Positions 1 to 8,835 of a stretch of DNA of 64,000 bases are shown piece by piece; position 1 is the stretch's first letter, and each line of letters starts with the position of its first letter. Made by a program: the position numbers and the translations under genes. The notes under the pieces are model-generated. The model ran no database searches. It was not told the DNA's origin and saw nothing but the letters and a program-made list of their open reading frames with translations. The DNA is taken from the NCBI GenBank assembly GCA_022790955.1, contig JAAVYD010000034.1, positions 47,090 to 111,089 on the forward strand. Direction: 5' to 3'. The stretch comes from Bacillota bacterium. GTDB taxonomy: Bacteria > Bacillota > Clostridia > Peptostreptococcales > Anaerovoracaceae.

Positions 1-682
1 GATTACCGCACAGCATTTCCATGCGATTCATTATCATAGAATGAAGTTTTAACTTCTGCGGACGCTCATTCTGATAAAGTGTTATATTAACATTTTTAGT
101 ATCTATGCCTAAGTCGTAAAGCTCCGCTGTGATTATATGAGTTTTTTTCGTCGTATTTGTATACTTGAAATTTCCCGTATCGGTAACTATACCTGTATAG
201 ATCGCTTCGCCGGCTTCTTTATTAAGTTCGATTCCCATAAAACGATAAAGCTCATACATAAGCTCCGCCGTTGCCGCCGCCATAGGATCTATGAGATTTA
301 CCATAGCGAACTGCGAATTGGTAAGGTGATGATCTATGCAGGCTGTGCGATCGCCTATCTCAAAAAACATCTTTTCCCTCTTTGGAAATCTGTCTAAACT
401 ACTGCAATCTAAAGCTATACAGAGATCTCTTTTCGGCATTTCCGTATCTCTGTCTACGATGGTCACATAATCCTTATCCATAAATTTCAGATTATCCGGA
501 ACTTCGTCTTCCATTAATATATCCGCCTGCTTTCCGAGTCCGCGCATAAGGCAGCACAGGGACGCGCAGGATCCGAGCGCGTCGCCGTCAGCTACCATGT
601 GAGGAAAAATATACATAGAATCTGCTTTTATAAGTTCGTCTGCAATCTGCTGCATGATTGGTTCTCTTGGATCTGCTGACAT
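1..682 (-). CDS. nrnA: DHH/DHHA1 oligoribonuclease (NrnA-like), 3' end cut by window edge
   Basis: Bifunctional oligoribonuclease/pAp phosphatase of the DHH family, a cytoplasmic enzyme that degrades very short RNAs (and often pAp or c-di-NMP products). Reading the minus strand from the ATG at 682 gives an open frame to the window edge. It holds the expected metal-ligand motifs in order: HMVADGDALGS near residue 20, ALDCSS near residue 95 and DHHLTN near residue 115, with a later GIVTDTGNFKY motif near residue 165. Only about 227 residues are visible; the DHHA1 substrate domain lies outside. It starts 2 bases after the rbfA stop, in the usual rbfA-nrnA order of Firmicutes, so it is the last visible gene of the nusA-infB operon. 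Confidence 0.9.
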   Translation of the reverse strand, partial: MSADPREPIMQQIADELIKADSMYIFPHMVADGDALGSCASLCCLMRGLGKQADILMEDEVPDNLKFMDKDYVTIVDRDTEMPKRDLCIALDCSSLDRFPKREKMFFEIGDRTACIDHHLTNSQFAMVNLIDPMAAATAELMYELYRFMGIELNKEAGEAIYTGIVTDTGNFKYTNTTKKTHIITAELYDLGIDTKNVNITLYQNERPQKLKLHSMIMNRMEMLCGN

Positions 683-684
683 TA

Positions 685-1095
685 CTATTTCACCTCTGTA
701 TCTTCTTCTGCCACGTCATCTTTTGGAATTTCGAGGCTGTCAATAATCTTTGACATGCGGCGTCCGTATTCAAGAGAATTGTCTATTTTAAACGAAAGCT
801 CCGGCACATGCCTCAACTTAACATTCCTGCCGATCTCTTTTCTCATAAATCCAGACGCGCTTTTCAGCGCATTCAGGATTTTCTGCTTCTCTTCCTCGCC
901 CGCATCGTCGCTTATACTTTCGCCCAGTACGCTTATATAAACTGTCGCGTAGCTGCCGTCATATGATACTTCCACATCTGAAATGCTGACCAAACTGTTC
1001 TGCAGCCTCGGATCTTTTAATTCTCTAAGCAGCATATTGCTTATTATTTTCTTAATCTCCTCACCTAATCTGCCTGATCTGTAATTCTTGGCCAT
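685..1095 (-). CDS. rbfA: 30S ribosome-binding factor A
   Basis: RbfA is a KH-fold protein that binds 16S rRNA and assists late 30S subunit maturation. The 136-residue product has the family length, starts with a typical RxxRLGEEIKKIISNML-type N-terminus and carries LKDPRL near residue 27, the most conserved stretch. A short acidic tail (DDVAEEDTEV) follows the KH fold. It lies 16 bases after infB and immediately before nrnA, the standard Firmicute order, so it is translated from the rimP-nusA-infB operon message. Identity is secure from both sequence and context. Confidence 0.95.
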   Translation of the reverse strand: MAKNYRSGRLGEEIKKIISNMLLRELKDPRLQNSLVSISDVEVSYDGSYATVYISVLGESISDDAGEEEKQKILNALKSASGFMRKEIGRNVKLRHVPELSFKIDNSLEYGRRMSKIIDSLEIPKDDVAEEDTEVK

Positions 1096-1111
1096 ATTTA
1101 TTATTTCCTCT

Positions 1112-3583
1112 TTATTTTCTTTCTACTTCCACCATCTTAAAGGCTTCTATTATATCGCCTTCCTTGATGTCGTTGTAATTTTCGATTCCTATACCGCATT
1201 CAAAGCCGTGGCTGACCTCTTTAACATCGTCCTTGAACCTTCTTAAAGATGAAATCTTGCCTTCGTGAATCACGATACCGTCCCTTACGAGCCTTACCTG
1301 AGCGTTTCTTTCAACCTTGCCGTCGAGTACGTAAGCTCCGGCAACGATACCCACGTTAGGAACTTTGAATGTATTTCTTACTTCTATTGTACCGAGAACT
1401 TGTTCTTTATATTCAGGCGCGAGCATGCCTTTTAACGCCGCTTCTACTTCTTCGATAGCTTCGTAGATAACTCTGTAAGTTCTGATCTCCACGCCATCTC
1501 TCTGCGCCATGCTGGTAACGGCGGCGCTCGGTCTTACGTTAAAGCCGATGATAATAGCTCCTGTGGTACTCGCGAGCATCACGTCGGACTCATTAACAGC
1601 GCCCACTCCCGTGTGGATTATTTTAACGGCTACTTCCTCGTTCTTCAGCTTCTCAAGAGATGTAACGAGAGCGCCCACGGAACCCTGTACATCCGCCTTT
1701 ATTATAAGATTCAGCTCTCTCAGCTCGCCCTGCTCGATATGACTGAAAAGATCGTCAAGAGTAACGCCCGATGTTTTCTGCATTACCTGCTCCCTCTGGC
1801 GAATTTTTCTCTTTTCCGCTATATCCCTGGCAATCTTATCCGACCTTACCGCGTTAAACTCGTCGCCTGCTTCCGGAACGTCCGTCAAACCTAAAATCTC
1901 AACAGCTGTAGCCGGACCTGCTTTTTTCATGACGTCGCCCTTAAAATTAGTCATCGCTTTAATACGTCCGCTGCAGTTTCCTGCAACTATAGACATACCT
2001 GCATGAAGCGTACCGTTTAATACTAACAGAGTTGCTACCGGGCCTCTCTGTTTATCTAAGCGGGCTTCAATGACCGTACCGAGCGCAAGCCTTGAAGGAT
2101 TCGCTTTAAGTTCCAGAATTTCCGCCTGGAGCAGAATCATTTCCATCAGGCTGTCTAATCCCTCGCCTGTTTTAGCTGAAACAGGAACGCTGATAACATC
2201 GCCGCCCCAGTCCTCTACTAATATATTATGCTCGGAAAGATCCTGCTTTACTTTATCTACATTAGCGCCCGGCTTATCTATCTTATTAATAGCTACTATA
2301 ATAGGAACATTCGCAGCCTTAGCGTGGCTGATTGCCTCTATAGTCTGCGGCTTAACACTGTCGTCCGCCGCTACTACGAGCACTGCGATATCCGTAACGT
2401 AAGCGCCCCTTGCACGCATTGCCGTAAAGGCCTCGTGACCCGGAGTATCTAAGAACACTATGCGCTGACCGTTATGAGTAACTTCGGAAGCGCCTATATG
2501 CTGGGTAATACCGCCCGATTCGCTCTCGGTAACACTCGTCTTTCTGATCCTGTCGAGCAGGGAAGTTTTACCGTGGTCTACATGACCCATAACGGTTATA
2601 ATAGGCGGTCTTTGTTTAAGATCTTCTTCTCTGTCGTCAAAATGCTCTATGCCTTCTTCGACTTCTTCCTGTTCTATCTTTCCGACTATAATCGTCTTTT
2701 TAAATTCTTCGCCTAAAATCAGGACTGTATCTTCATCTAAGTTCTGATTCATGTTTGCCATAATGCCCATTTTCATTAGAGTCATTATTATCTGAGATGC
2801 GGATACGTCTATCTGCTCGGACAAACCTTTTACGGTAATAGGAACAGTAATTACAATAGCGCCTGCTGGAATTGCCATAGCTTCTTCCTCGGCTTTTCTT
2901 GCCGCTTCCTTGCGCTGTTCTTTTCTCGTATCTTTCTTATGGGAATGCTGAGGCTTAGACAGATTGCCTATATTGCCTCTCTTATTATTTTTCTTATCAC
3001 CGGCGTTTTTATTATCTCCGCGGCTGTCGTTCTTATGACTGCTGTTTTTAGAATTGTCGTTAGGTCTGTTCTTATCCTGACGATTATCCTTTTTAACCTT
3101 ATCCCTGCCGCCTGTTCCTGGCTTGCCGCCCTGCTGCCTGCTGCCTGAAGACTGCCCTCCGGCGCTTCTTTCATTAGGTCTGCCGCTTTTTACTCTGTCG
3201 CCTACAGGAGCCTTTTTCTTCTTATCCTGAGGCTTTTTATCGCTTCTGCTCTGCTGATCGGACGACGCCTCCTGAATCTCAGGCTTTCTCTTAACATGTT
3301 GTTTCGCCTGACCTCCCGCGCCTTTTTCTGATTTCGCCGATTTAATAGTTTCGCCGTCTTTTGCCGCCTTAACGTTTACCGTTTTATCAGAACCAGCCTG
3401 TCCGTCGCTCTGCGTACTTTTCGGCTGCTGAGATTTCAGATTATTTCTTACTCTTTCACAATCCTCGTCAGACAATACGTTCATATGTGACGAAGCATTT
3501 ATTCCCATATTTTTTAATTTGTCTATAACCGCTTTATTGCTCATTCCAAGCTCTTTGGCCAGTTCATATACTCTTTTTGACAT
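1112..3583 (-). CDS. infB: translation initiation factor IF-2
   Basis: GTPase that brings initiator fMet-tRNA to the 30S subunit. The 823-residue protein has a short IF2 N-domain (residues 1-50), a long Lys/Arg/Asp/Gly/Gln-rich disordered linker (about 50-235), a second IF2_N domain (about 240-295) and the G domain. G1 is GHVDHGKT at 333-340, followed by DTPGHE and NKID motifs, then the beta-barrel and C-terminal domains that bind fMet-tRNA. The ATG is preceded by an AGGAGG-type site. It is 21 bases downstream of ylxQ. The charged low-complexity linker is typical of Firmicute IF-2, though here it is strikingly polar. Confidence 0.97.
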   Translation of the reverse strand: MSKRVYELAKELGMSNKAVIDKLKNMGINASSHMNVLSDEDCERVRNNLKSQQPKSTQSDGQAGSDKTVNVKAAKDGETIKSAKSEKGAGGQAKQHVKRKPEIQEASSDQQSRSDKKPQDKKKKAPVGDRVKSGRPNERSAGGQSSGSRQQGGKPGTGGRDKVKKDNRQDKNRPNDNSKNSSHKNDSRGDNKNAGDKKNNKRGNIGNLSKPQHSHKKDTRKEQRKEAARKAEEEAMAIPAGAIVITVPITVKGLSEQIDVSASQIIMTLMKMGIMANMNQNLDEDTVLILGEEFKKTIIVGKIEQEEVEEGIEHFDDREEDLKQRPPIITVMGHVDHGKTSLLDRIRKTSVTESESGGITQHIGASEVTHNGQRIVFLDTPGHEAFTAMRARGAYVTDIAVLVVAADDSVKPQTIEAISHAKAANVPIIVAINKIDKPGANVDKVKQDLSEHNILVEDWGGDVISVPVSAKTGEGLDSLMEMILLQAEILELKANPSRLALGTVIEARLDKQRGPVATLLVLNGTLHAGMSIVAGNCSGRIKAMTNFKGDVMKKAGPATAVEILGLTDVPEAGDEFNAVRSDKIARDIAEKRKIRQREQVMQKTSGVTLDDLFSHIEQGELRELNLIIKADVQGSVGALVTSLEKLKNEEVAVKIIHTGVGAVNESDVMLASTTGAIIIGFNVRPSAAVTSMAQRDGVEIRTYRVIYEAIEEVEAALKGMLAPEYKEQVLGTIEVRNTFKVPNVGIVAGAYVLDGKVERNAQVRLVRDGIVIHEGKISSLRRFKDDVKEVSHGFECGIGIENYNDIKEGDIIEAFKMVEVERK

Positions 3584-3604
3584 AACCGCACCTCCTAAGG
3601 TCCA

Positions 3605-3928
3605 CTAATCAAGTGTTATTTTCTCATTGTCTATCTCCTTAATTATCACTTCTGCAAAATTTTTATCTGTAATGCCGTATATGCCCCGCTCCTTTAAACC
3701 GGTCATTTGGGATAATCCCGCAATGTCGCCGAATTCCCTGAACGGCACATTATATTTTTCACAGAGAAATGAAAACTTTTGCTTTGTATTTTCAGATGTA
3801 TCTGCTGCAACTATTAATAATTTAATATCTTTTTTGCTTATCGTGTGGATACATGTCTGATAACCCGAAACAATTTTGCCTGCTCTCCTGGCAAGCCCCA
3901 GATAACTCTCGATTTTACTCTTTTTCAT
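3605..3928 (-). CDS. ylxQ: L7Ae-family RNA-binding protein YlxQ
   Basis: Small (107-residue) member of the L7Ae/L30e/S12e/Gadd45 family, which binds kink-turn RNA. It opens with KIESYLGLARRAGKIVSG, the characteristic start of YlxQ/RplGA proteins. It overlaps the 3' end of ylxR by 14 bases, implying translational coupling, and sits between ylxR and infB as in Bacillus. Exact cellular role is unknown in the family; ribosome association is the usual inference. Confidence 0.9.
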   Translation of the reverse strand: MKKSKIESYLGLARRAGKIVSGYQTCIHTISKKDIKLLIVAADTSENTKQKFSFLCEKYNVPFREFGDIAGLSQMTGLKERGIYGITDKNFAEVIIKEIDNEKITLD

Positions 3929-4190
3929 ATTTTTTCAATTCTTCAAAAATGGCATCCAATTTCTCCGGTGTAATCGTAATCCCAAGACTCCGCGAAATCG
4001 CGTTTTTTTTCCTTGCGTTGTTAAAGCAACTCGTGTCCGGACAGAGATATACGCCTCTGCCCTGAGCTTTTCCTGTTACGTCAAGATTTAAACCGCCTTC
4101 TTTATCGTTTACTATCCGTATAAGTTCTTTCTTAGGTTTGGATTCCATACAGCCCACGCACCTGCGCATAGGTATTTTCTTTGATTTCAT
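3915..4190 (-). CDS. ylxR: YlxR/RnpM family RNA-binding protein
   Basis: Small basic protein of 91 residues with the family signature MRRCVGCMESKPKKELIRIV near its N-terminus and GRGVYLCP around residues 44-51; both cysteine-containing motifs are intact. Homologues bind RNA, and the Bacillus protein (RnpM) has been reported to modulate RNase P. Its ATG overlaps the nusA stop codon in a TAATG arrangement, and its own 3' end overlaps ylxQ, so it is tightly embedded in the nusA-infB operon. Confidence 0.92.
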   Translation of the reverse strand: MKSKKIPMRRCVGCMESKPKKELIRIVNDKEGGLNLDVTGKAQGRGVYLCPDTSCFNNARKKNAISRSLGITITPEKLDAIFEELKKYEKE

Positions 4191-5587
4191 TACAGCTCAC
4201 CGATTCCGTCAGTTTCTTCTTCCTGAGCTTCTTCAATTTCGACTATTCCGTCGTCTTCCTCCGCCTGCGATTCCTCAACTTCGATTATCTCGTCATTTTC
4301 CTCCGCCTGCGATTCCTCGACTTCGACTATTCCGTCGTCTTCCTCCGCCTGCGATTCCTCGACTTCGATTATCTCGTCATTTTCTTCCGCCTGCGATTCC
4401 TCGACTTCGACTATTCCGTCGTCTTCCTCCGCCTGCGATTCTTCGACTTCGACTATCTCGTCATTTTCCTCCGCCTGCGATTCCTCAACTTCGACTATTC
4501 CGCCGTCTTCCTCCGCCTGCGATTCCAGATCCCACGGTATGCCCTGCTCCTCAAACTGCGTATGACTCTTAATATCTATCTTCCAGCCGCAGAGTTTGGC
4601 TGCAAGCCTTACGTTCTGACCCTCTTTTCCTATGGCAAGGGAAAGCTGATAATCCGGAACTATGGCGAGCGCAGACTGTTCAGCGGAGTTTATAAACACC
4701 TGTTCCACCTTAGCGGGACTAAGCGCGCTTTTTATAAGCTCATCCGGCTGATCGCTCCAGTTGATAATATCTATCTTTTCTCCGAAAAGCTCGTCTACTA
4801 CCGCCTGCACTCTTGAACCTCTCGGCCCTACGCAGGAACCTACCGCATCAACATCGGGATCGTTTGTGGATACGGCTATCTTAGTCCTTGAACCCGCTTC
4901 CCTGGAAATACTCTTGATTTCAACGATTCCTTCTCTTATCTCAGGCACCTCAAGCTCAAACAGACGCTTGACAAGACCAGGATGAGACCTCGACAAATAC
5001 ACCTGAGGTCCTTTTGTAGTCTTTTTAACATCCATAATATAAACTTTAAGTCTTGAATTTATATCATAATGCTCTCCGCGCGCCTGTTCCGTCACGGCAA
5101 GGATTCCTTCCGTCTTTCCCATATTAATGAACACGGTTTCATTGCTTATTCGCTGAACTTCTCCGGTAATGATTTCGCCCTGACGATTTGAATAATCGTC
5201 GTATATCATGCCTCTTTCGGCTTCGCGTATTCGCTGCACCACTACCTGCTTTGCAGTCTGAGCCGCTATTCTTCCGAAATCCCGCGGAGTGACTCTGTTT
5301 TCTATCACATCTCCGAGCTGATACTTGGGATCTATCTCGTGAGCTTCATCTAAAGTAAGCTCTCCGTATTCATCCATAACGTCCTCGTCGGACACCACTA
5401 TTTTTCTCATGTATACGTCTATATCTCCTGTTACTCTGTCGATATTAACGCGTACATTCTGAGAATTGCTGTAATTTTTTTTATACGCTGACACAAGAGC
5501 CTGCTCTATGGCATCTATCAGAGTATCTTTAGATATATCCTTTTCTTTTTCAAGCGCTTCGACTGCAAGGATAAATTCCTGATTCAT
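4190..5587 (-). CDS. nusA: transcription termination/antitermination factor NusA with repetitive acidic tail
   Basis: NusA binds RNA polymerase and nascent RNA to control pausing, termination and antitermination. I choose the ATG at 5587: the N-terminus MNQEFILAVEALEKEKDISK then matches the family, whereas an upstream TTG at 5611 would start before the ribosome site and overlap rimP. The order is N-terminal RNAP-binding domain, S1 domain (about 130-195), then two KH domains ending near residue 345 (VGPRGSRVQ and IAIGKEGQNVRLAA-type motifs seen). The core is followed by a tail of about 110 residues, almost entirely eight repeats of a 14-residue Glu/Asp-rich unit (ESQAEE..GIVEVE), not a usual feature of Firmicute NusA. 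Total 465 residues. Confidence 0.95.
   Translation of the reverse strand: MNQEFILAVEALEKEKDISKDTLIDAIEQALVSAYKKNYSNSQNVRVNIDRVTGDIDVYMRKIVVSDEDVMDEYGELTLDEAHEIDPKYQLGDVIENRVTPRDFGRIAAQTAKQVVVQRIREAERGMIYDDYSNRQGEIITGEVQRISNETVFINMGKTEGILAVTEQARGEHYDINSRLKVYIMDVKKTTKGPQVYLSRSHPGLVKRLFELEVPEIREGIVEIKSISREAGSRTKIAVSTNDPDVDAVGSCVGPRGSRVQAVVDELFGEKIDIINWSDQPDELIKSALSPAKVEQVFINSAEQSALAIVPDYQLSLAIGKEGQNVRLAAKLCGWKIDIKSHTQFEEQGIPWDLESQAEEDGGIVEVEESQAEENDEIVEVEESQAEEDDGIVEVEESQAEENDEIIEVEESQAEEDDGIVEVEESQAEENDEIIEVEESQAEEDDGIVEIEEAQEEETDGIGEL
4196..4526 (-). repeat. 42-bp minisatellite encoding the NusA acidic tail
   Basis: About eight head-to-tail copies of a 42-bp unit inside the 3' end of nusA, each encoding 14 residues. 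Copies alternate between two variants (..EEDDGIVEVE and ..EENDEIIEVE), so there is also an 84-bp higher-order period. The last copy (4196-4240) is degenerate. Because 42 is divisible by 3, copy-number change would lengthen or shorten the tail without breaking the frame. Confidence 0.9.
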
Positions 5588-5603
5588 CTGACTGTACTCC
5601 TCC

Positions 5604-6089
5604 CTATACAATAACCGCCAGTTTGATTTTTGATATCTGTTCCTGCGGAATCTCAGTAATCCCTCCGGATTCGTTTTTCACCGAAACTATACCGTCGGCA
5701 AGACCGACAAGCTCAGCGCACATCTGCTTAATGCCGCCGATCGGTTTATACAGATTAATATCTACAAACCTGCCTGCGTACTTTACGTAATCCTCATCTT
5801 TAAGCAAAGGTCTGTCTAATCCCGGCGAAGAAACTTCCAATATATAATTGCTTTCTATAGGATCCTCCTCATCGAGTCTGTCGCTAAGATAACGACTTAC
5901 TAACTCGCAGTCTTCAATACCAACGTAATTTTCGCTTCCATCGGCATTGTCCTGTTTATCTATATAGACTCTCAGATATCTCTCTTTGCCTTCTTTAACG
6001 TATTCTATATTAAATAATGAAAGCCCATGCTCCGCAAGAAAATCTGACAGAAGCTCAGCTGCTGTATCTTTTATCTTTTTCTTTGCCAT
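5604..6089 (-). CDS. rimP: ribosome maturation factor RimP
   Basis: RimP assists early 30S assembly. The frame is open back to 6146, but the ATG at 6089 has a perfect AAAGGAGG site 5-6 bases upstream and gives the usual start (MAKKKIKDTAAELL), so I use it (161 residues). The two-domain RimP fold is recognisable: N-terminal alpha/beta domain with LRVYIDK near residue 56 and EDCELVSRYLSDRLD, then the LEVSSPGLDRPL signature near residue 102, then the SH3-like C-terminal domain. It is the first gene of the rimP-nusA-ylxR-ylxQ-infB-rbfA-nrnA operon. Confidence 0.95.
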   Translation of the reverse strand: MAKKKIKDTAAELLSDFLAEHGLSLFNIEYVKEGKERYLRVYIDKQDNADGSENYVGIEDCELVSRYLSDRLDEEDPIESNYILEVSSPGLDRPLLKDEDYVKYAGRFVDINLYKPIGGIKQMCAELVGLADGIVSVKNESGGITEIPQEQISKIKLAVIV

Positions 6090-6123
6090 GACTCCTCCTT
6101 TCGATGGTTTTCCCATACAATGC

Positions 6124-6153
6124 ACAGAGAGTGGGTTTTGACCCACTCTCTGT
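6124..6153 (-). promoter_or_regulatory. 12-bp perfect hairpin in the rimP leader
   Basis: ACAGAGAGTGGG and its exact complement flank a 6-base loop, roughly 30 nt after the predicted transcription start and 35 nt before the rimP start codon. No T-run follows on either strand, so it is not an ordinary intrinsic terminator. Possible roles are autoregulation by NusA, 5' end stabilisation or RNase III processing; this is inference only. Confidence 0.6.
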
Positions 6154-6190
6154 AAACAACTAAGTCATGCTTTTGACTTTTACCATTCAA

Positions 6191-6219
6191 ATTATAACAC
6201 ACAAAACTCCGTGCTGCAA
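6191..6219 (-). promoter_or_regulatory. sigma-A promoter of the rimP-nusA-infB operon
   Basis: On the minus strand TTGCAG (6219-6214), a 17-bp spacer and a perfect TATAAT (6196-6191) lie about 100 bases upstream of the rimP start codon. Transcription would start near 6184, giving a leader of about 95 nt that contains the hairpin at 6124-6153. Confidence 0.75.
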
Positions 6220-6259
6220 GGATAACTCGCCTGAGTTCTGTATTTTTCTGCGCCTTTTC

Positions 6260-7036
6260 CTACAAAGAAAAATCTCCCGCATCGCTGTGTATTTTATTTT
6301 TGCCGATTCTTTGTATACTTGCGGGTGTTATCTCTACTGTTTCGCCCGTAAGATCGCTGCGGTACCGGATACTGCCCGCGTCTGATACGAATTGATAACT
6401 AACGCCGTCTTGAAATATTACATCCGGAAGACCCGACGTATTGATAACATCGCTGGTAAGCTCTCCGGATTCAAAAGCGTGCTTCATCTGGAGCAGATAA
6501 AATGCAACGGCGATCACGCCCAGAACGATTAATATAAACAGCCACAACGCTCCCCAGACGTAAGCAAAGCCCAGACATAAAAGCGGCGGCCATATCAGAC
6601 CAAGCAGCCGTGCATACGGATACCGAAAGCAGCGGATAAGCTGAAAGATATTCCAGATCACATACAATGTACATATAAAACTAAAAACGACGCGAAAACG
6701 CGGGATAAGCCACGCAACAGCCAGCAGGCACACAATCGCAAGCCCGCCCCATGCATAAAACTCGCTGAGCACTCCTTCTTTGCGGCACTTTAACGCCTCT
6801 TTGCTAAGCAGCTTTGCATTTATTATGAGCATAAATTTCCACAAAACAGCGCACAAAACTCCTGCCGCCACTAATATGAGCAGCACCACAAAAGCACGCC
6901 ATTCATAACCGCTGCTCAAAGTATATTTAATCAGATCATCGCCGAATTGCCTGTTCTTTTCAAACAGAGAATCCATTCCTGCAAAAAGTATCTTCTCATA
7001 AAACAACGATGTAATAGTATACAGTTTTTCCAGCAT
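6260..7036 (-). CDS. hypothetical multi-pass membrane protein
   Basis: 258 residues with no family I recognise. There are about five hydrophobic segments (near residues 49-75, 93-111, 116-133, 145-160 and 161-181), then a soluble C-terminal part of about 75 residues rich in Asp/Ser/Ile. The first 45 residues are amphipathic. An AGGAGG site sits 9 bases before the ATG. It lies upstream of the rimP promoter on the same strand and 58 bases after the YczE-like gene, so the two may be co-transcribed. The tail, with repeated short beta-like stretches (VSYQFVSDAGSIRYRSD), may be a small cytoplasmic or external beta domain. Confidence 0.7.
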   Translation of the reverse strand: MLEKLYTITSLFYEKILFAGMDSLFEKNRQFGDDLIKYTLSSGYEWRAFVVLLILVAAGVLCAVLWKFMLIINAKLLSKEALKCRKEGVLSEFYAWGGLAIVCLLAVAWLIPRFRVVFSFICTLYVIWNIFQLIRCFRYPYARLLGLIWPPLLCLGFAYVWGALWLFILIVLGVIAVAFYLLQMKHAFESGELTSDVINTSGLPDVIFQDGVSYQFVSDAGSIRYRSDLTGETVEITPASIQRIGKNKIHSDAGDFSL

Positions 7037-7094
7037 GCCAGGTATCCTCCTAAATAATCATGTCATCTGCACATAAAGCCGTATGGTATGCCTT

Positions 7095-7763
7095 TTATCC
7101 TTCGCTACGCTGAGAAACCAAAACATTTGTAAGCGGCTTCAAACATTTTACGAAAATCTTTACGATATTGCCCGTAATGAGCGCAGCTATTATCGTTCCT
7201 TCGCGCACGCCTACTAATTTATGTAAAAATACCAGACATATCACGCCCGCTATAACGGTCATAATCACATCTGAAACCACGCGGACTCCGCCGTACTCCC
7301 TGTTCAGCACCCTCGCTATCGCTCTTACGAAAGCATCTCCGTGCAGCATGACCACATCCGCCGTAAGCTGCAGATATGCCCCGAAAGCGATAATAGTACA
7401 GCCAATAAGCAGCGAAACTATTTTCATCGAATAAACTTCCGGCTGAAAACTTTTAAGGCAAAACATGGACAGATCTATTAAATATCCGAAACATACGGCA
7501 AACACTACCTGCAGCATAAGCTCTATCTTCTTTGCTTCTTTTCCTAATAAAACGATCTGACTGCCTATGAGCACGAACGCGAACACAATTGCCCAGTTTC
7601 CGAAGGTCAGCCAAGGCAGCACGAGGGACAAGCTGTACGGTATCGCCGCTATCGGCGACGTTCCGAGAGAAGCCTTTGTCGCGAAAGCCACGCCGAAAGC
7701 TGTTATTATCAATCCTATCAAAAATATTATATATCTTTTTACGAGTTCTTGTTTGGTCATCAT
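7095..7763 (-). CDS. YczE/YyaS/YitT-family membrane protein
   Basis: 222-residue integral membrane protein with about five hydrophobic helices and the YczE-type N-terminus (IITAFGVAFATKASLGTSPIAAIPYSLS). Function in this family is poorly defined; members are often near transporters or lantibiotic-type genes. A strong AAGGAGG site precedes the tandem ATG ATG start, and I keep the first ATG. It lies directly upstream of the unknown membrane gene at 6260. Family call is fairly sure, function unknown. Confidence 0.8.
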   Translation of the reverse strand: MMTKQELVKRYIIFLIGLIITAFGVAFATKASLGTSPIAAIPYSLSLVLPWLTFGNWAIVFAFVLIGSQIVLLGKEAKKIELMLQVVFAVCFGYLIDLSMFCLKSFQPEVYSMKIVSLLIGCTIIAFGAYLQLTADVVMLHGDAFVRAIARVLNREYGGVRVVSDVIMTVIAGVICLVFLHKLVGVREGTIIAALITGNIVKIFVKCLKPLTNVLVSQRSEG

Positions 7764-7852
7764 TAATTCCTCCTTAACGGAATAGGTTGTATATAGTTAA
7801 TAAAAGATATTACGCGTATTTATTGATAAATTTATTAAATTTTAAAGTAAAA

Positions 7853-8020
7853 TTAGGGATAACCCTTCATCAATTTTAAAAAGAACTGTTCTTCTGCATA
7901 TGAAAAATACGCCTGAGGCTTATTGTACTCATGACGGAGATTTTGATGATGACCTTTTAATTCTGCCGCGTCAGCGGTATTTGTTCTTATACTAAATATG
8001 CTTTTTCCTCTTATTAACAT
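7853..8020 (-). CDS. small uncharacterised protein, 55 residues
   Basis: An open frame from ATG at 8020 to TAA at 7853 encodes a polar peptide ending ..AYFSYAEEQFFLKLMKGYP. It has an AAAGG ribosome site 9 bases upstream and a good promoter (TTGACC-17-TAATAT) at 8057-8085, which argues for a real gene rather than chance. I do not recognise the sequence. It could also be the remnant of a longer gene. It stands alone between the lipoprotein terminator and the YczE-like gene. Confidence 0.45.
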   Translation of the reverse strand: MLIRGKSIFSIRTNTADAAELKGHHQNLRHEYNKPQAYFSYAEEQFFLKLMKGYP

Positions 8021-8056
8021 AATGCCGTACCTTTATATACTTCCTACACTTAGTTT

Positions 8057-8085
8057 ATATTACCATACAAAGTTCTTTCGGTCAA
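8057..8085 (-). promoter_or_regulatory. promoter of the 55-residue mini-gene
   Basis: TTGACC (8085-8080), 17-bp spacer and TAATAT (8062-8057) on the minus strand, about 37 bases upstream of the ATG at 8020. Close match to the sigma-A consensus in an otherwise gene-free AT-rich stretch. Confidence 0.6.
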
Positions 8086-8180
8086 TTAATATATACATTT
8101 AATATTTAATTTTACATCTTTTTATACCGTTCAAAATAAATCTCGCTCTATATATTAATGAAACTTTTTGTATTATCTCA

Positions 8181-8229
8181 AAAAATCAAGCAGAGAATCA
8201 ACCGCTGCAAAGCGGCAAATCCTCTGCTT
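8181..8229 (-). terminator. intrinsic terminator after the lipoprotein gene
   Basis: Arms AAGCAGAG (8188-8195) and CTCTGCTT (8222-8229) with an inner CCGC/GCGG stem; on the minus strand the hairpin is followed by a T-run (GATTTTTT). It lies about 60 bases after the lipoprotein stop. A shorter T-run on the other side makes weak plus-strand activity possible. Confidence 0.7.
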
Positions 8230-8285
8230 TTACTTACATATTATTTATTAATAAATTTAACATCATAAACAGATTCATAAAACCG

Positions 8286-8735
8286 TTACTGAGGCTTTAT
8301 CCAAAACCCGCCCGTATGATTTTTAGCCTGTATAATGACTTTATATGTTCCCGGAGAGTCTGTATTTACCTCAAAATCCTCCGTTTGAATATTACTTTCA
8401 TCAAAAATCTTTTCTCCGTCGTCACTCTTTATTTCCATATCTAACTTTCCGCTTTCGGTGACACAAGAAATAGACAATTCCGTCGGGCTTGATATCTTGA
8501 TTTCAAATGAAAGATTCTCGGCAGTCATATCATAATCTTCTCCGCCGATACTTTCGGGCCAGTTATCCTCAACAACAGACTCTATTTCCATTATCGGCGG
8601 TAATCCATTATTCATTTCCTGCGAAACATTTTCCGGCGTTTCCGTCTTGTTATGAGTGGAAATCCTATCCGAATAACATCCTGTAAATAAAAAACAAACG
8701 CTGCATATGCATAATATTATCATTATTTTTTTCAT
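8286..8735 (-). CDS. putative lipoprotein, unknown function
   Basis: Using the ATG at 8735 gives 149 residues with a classic lipoprotein signal peptide: MKK, a hydrophobic core and lipobox FTGC with the lipidated Cys at residue 20. A longer frame upstream would overlap the end of polC and place the signal peptide internally, so I reject it. The mature part is acidic with beta-strand-like segments (ISSPTELSISCVTESG, TYKVIIQAKNHTGGFWI) suggesting a small beta-sandwich on the outer face of the membrane. The ribosome site is weak. No family recognised. Confidence 0.7.
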   Translation of the reverse strand: MKKIMIILCICSVCFLFTGCYSDRISTHNKTETPENVSQEMNNGLPPIMEIESVVEDNWPESIGGEDYDMTAENLSFEIKISSPTELSISCVTESGKLDMEIKSDDGEKIFDESNIQTEDFEVNTDSPGTYKVIIQAKNHTGGFWIKPQ

Positions 8736-8835
8736 AATCTTAACTTCGTGATTGGATATTTTAATTAATTTAACAACTGCCGAAAAGACCTTATAATAAA
8801 AACATAAATATTGTTTCTGCAGAAAATCAGCATGT

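Noticed and set aside
4196..4526. CRISPR array
   Set aside because: Units are contiguous, coding and without unique spacers; no cas genes nearby. It is a minisatellite in nusA.
4138..4816. Plus-strand open frames of 144 and 211 residues across the nusA 3' end
   Set aside because: They are the antisense reading of the 42-bp nusA repeats, which keep other frames open by their periodicity; no ribosome site and strange leucine/arginine/phenylalanine-rich composition.
6124..6153. Intrinsic terminator before rimP
   Set aside because: Strong stem but no T-run on either side, and it lies downstream of the operon promoter.
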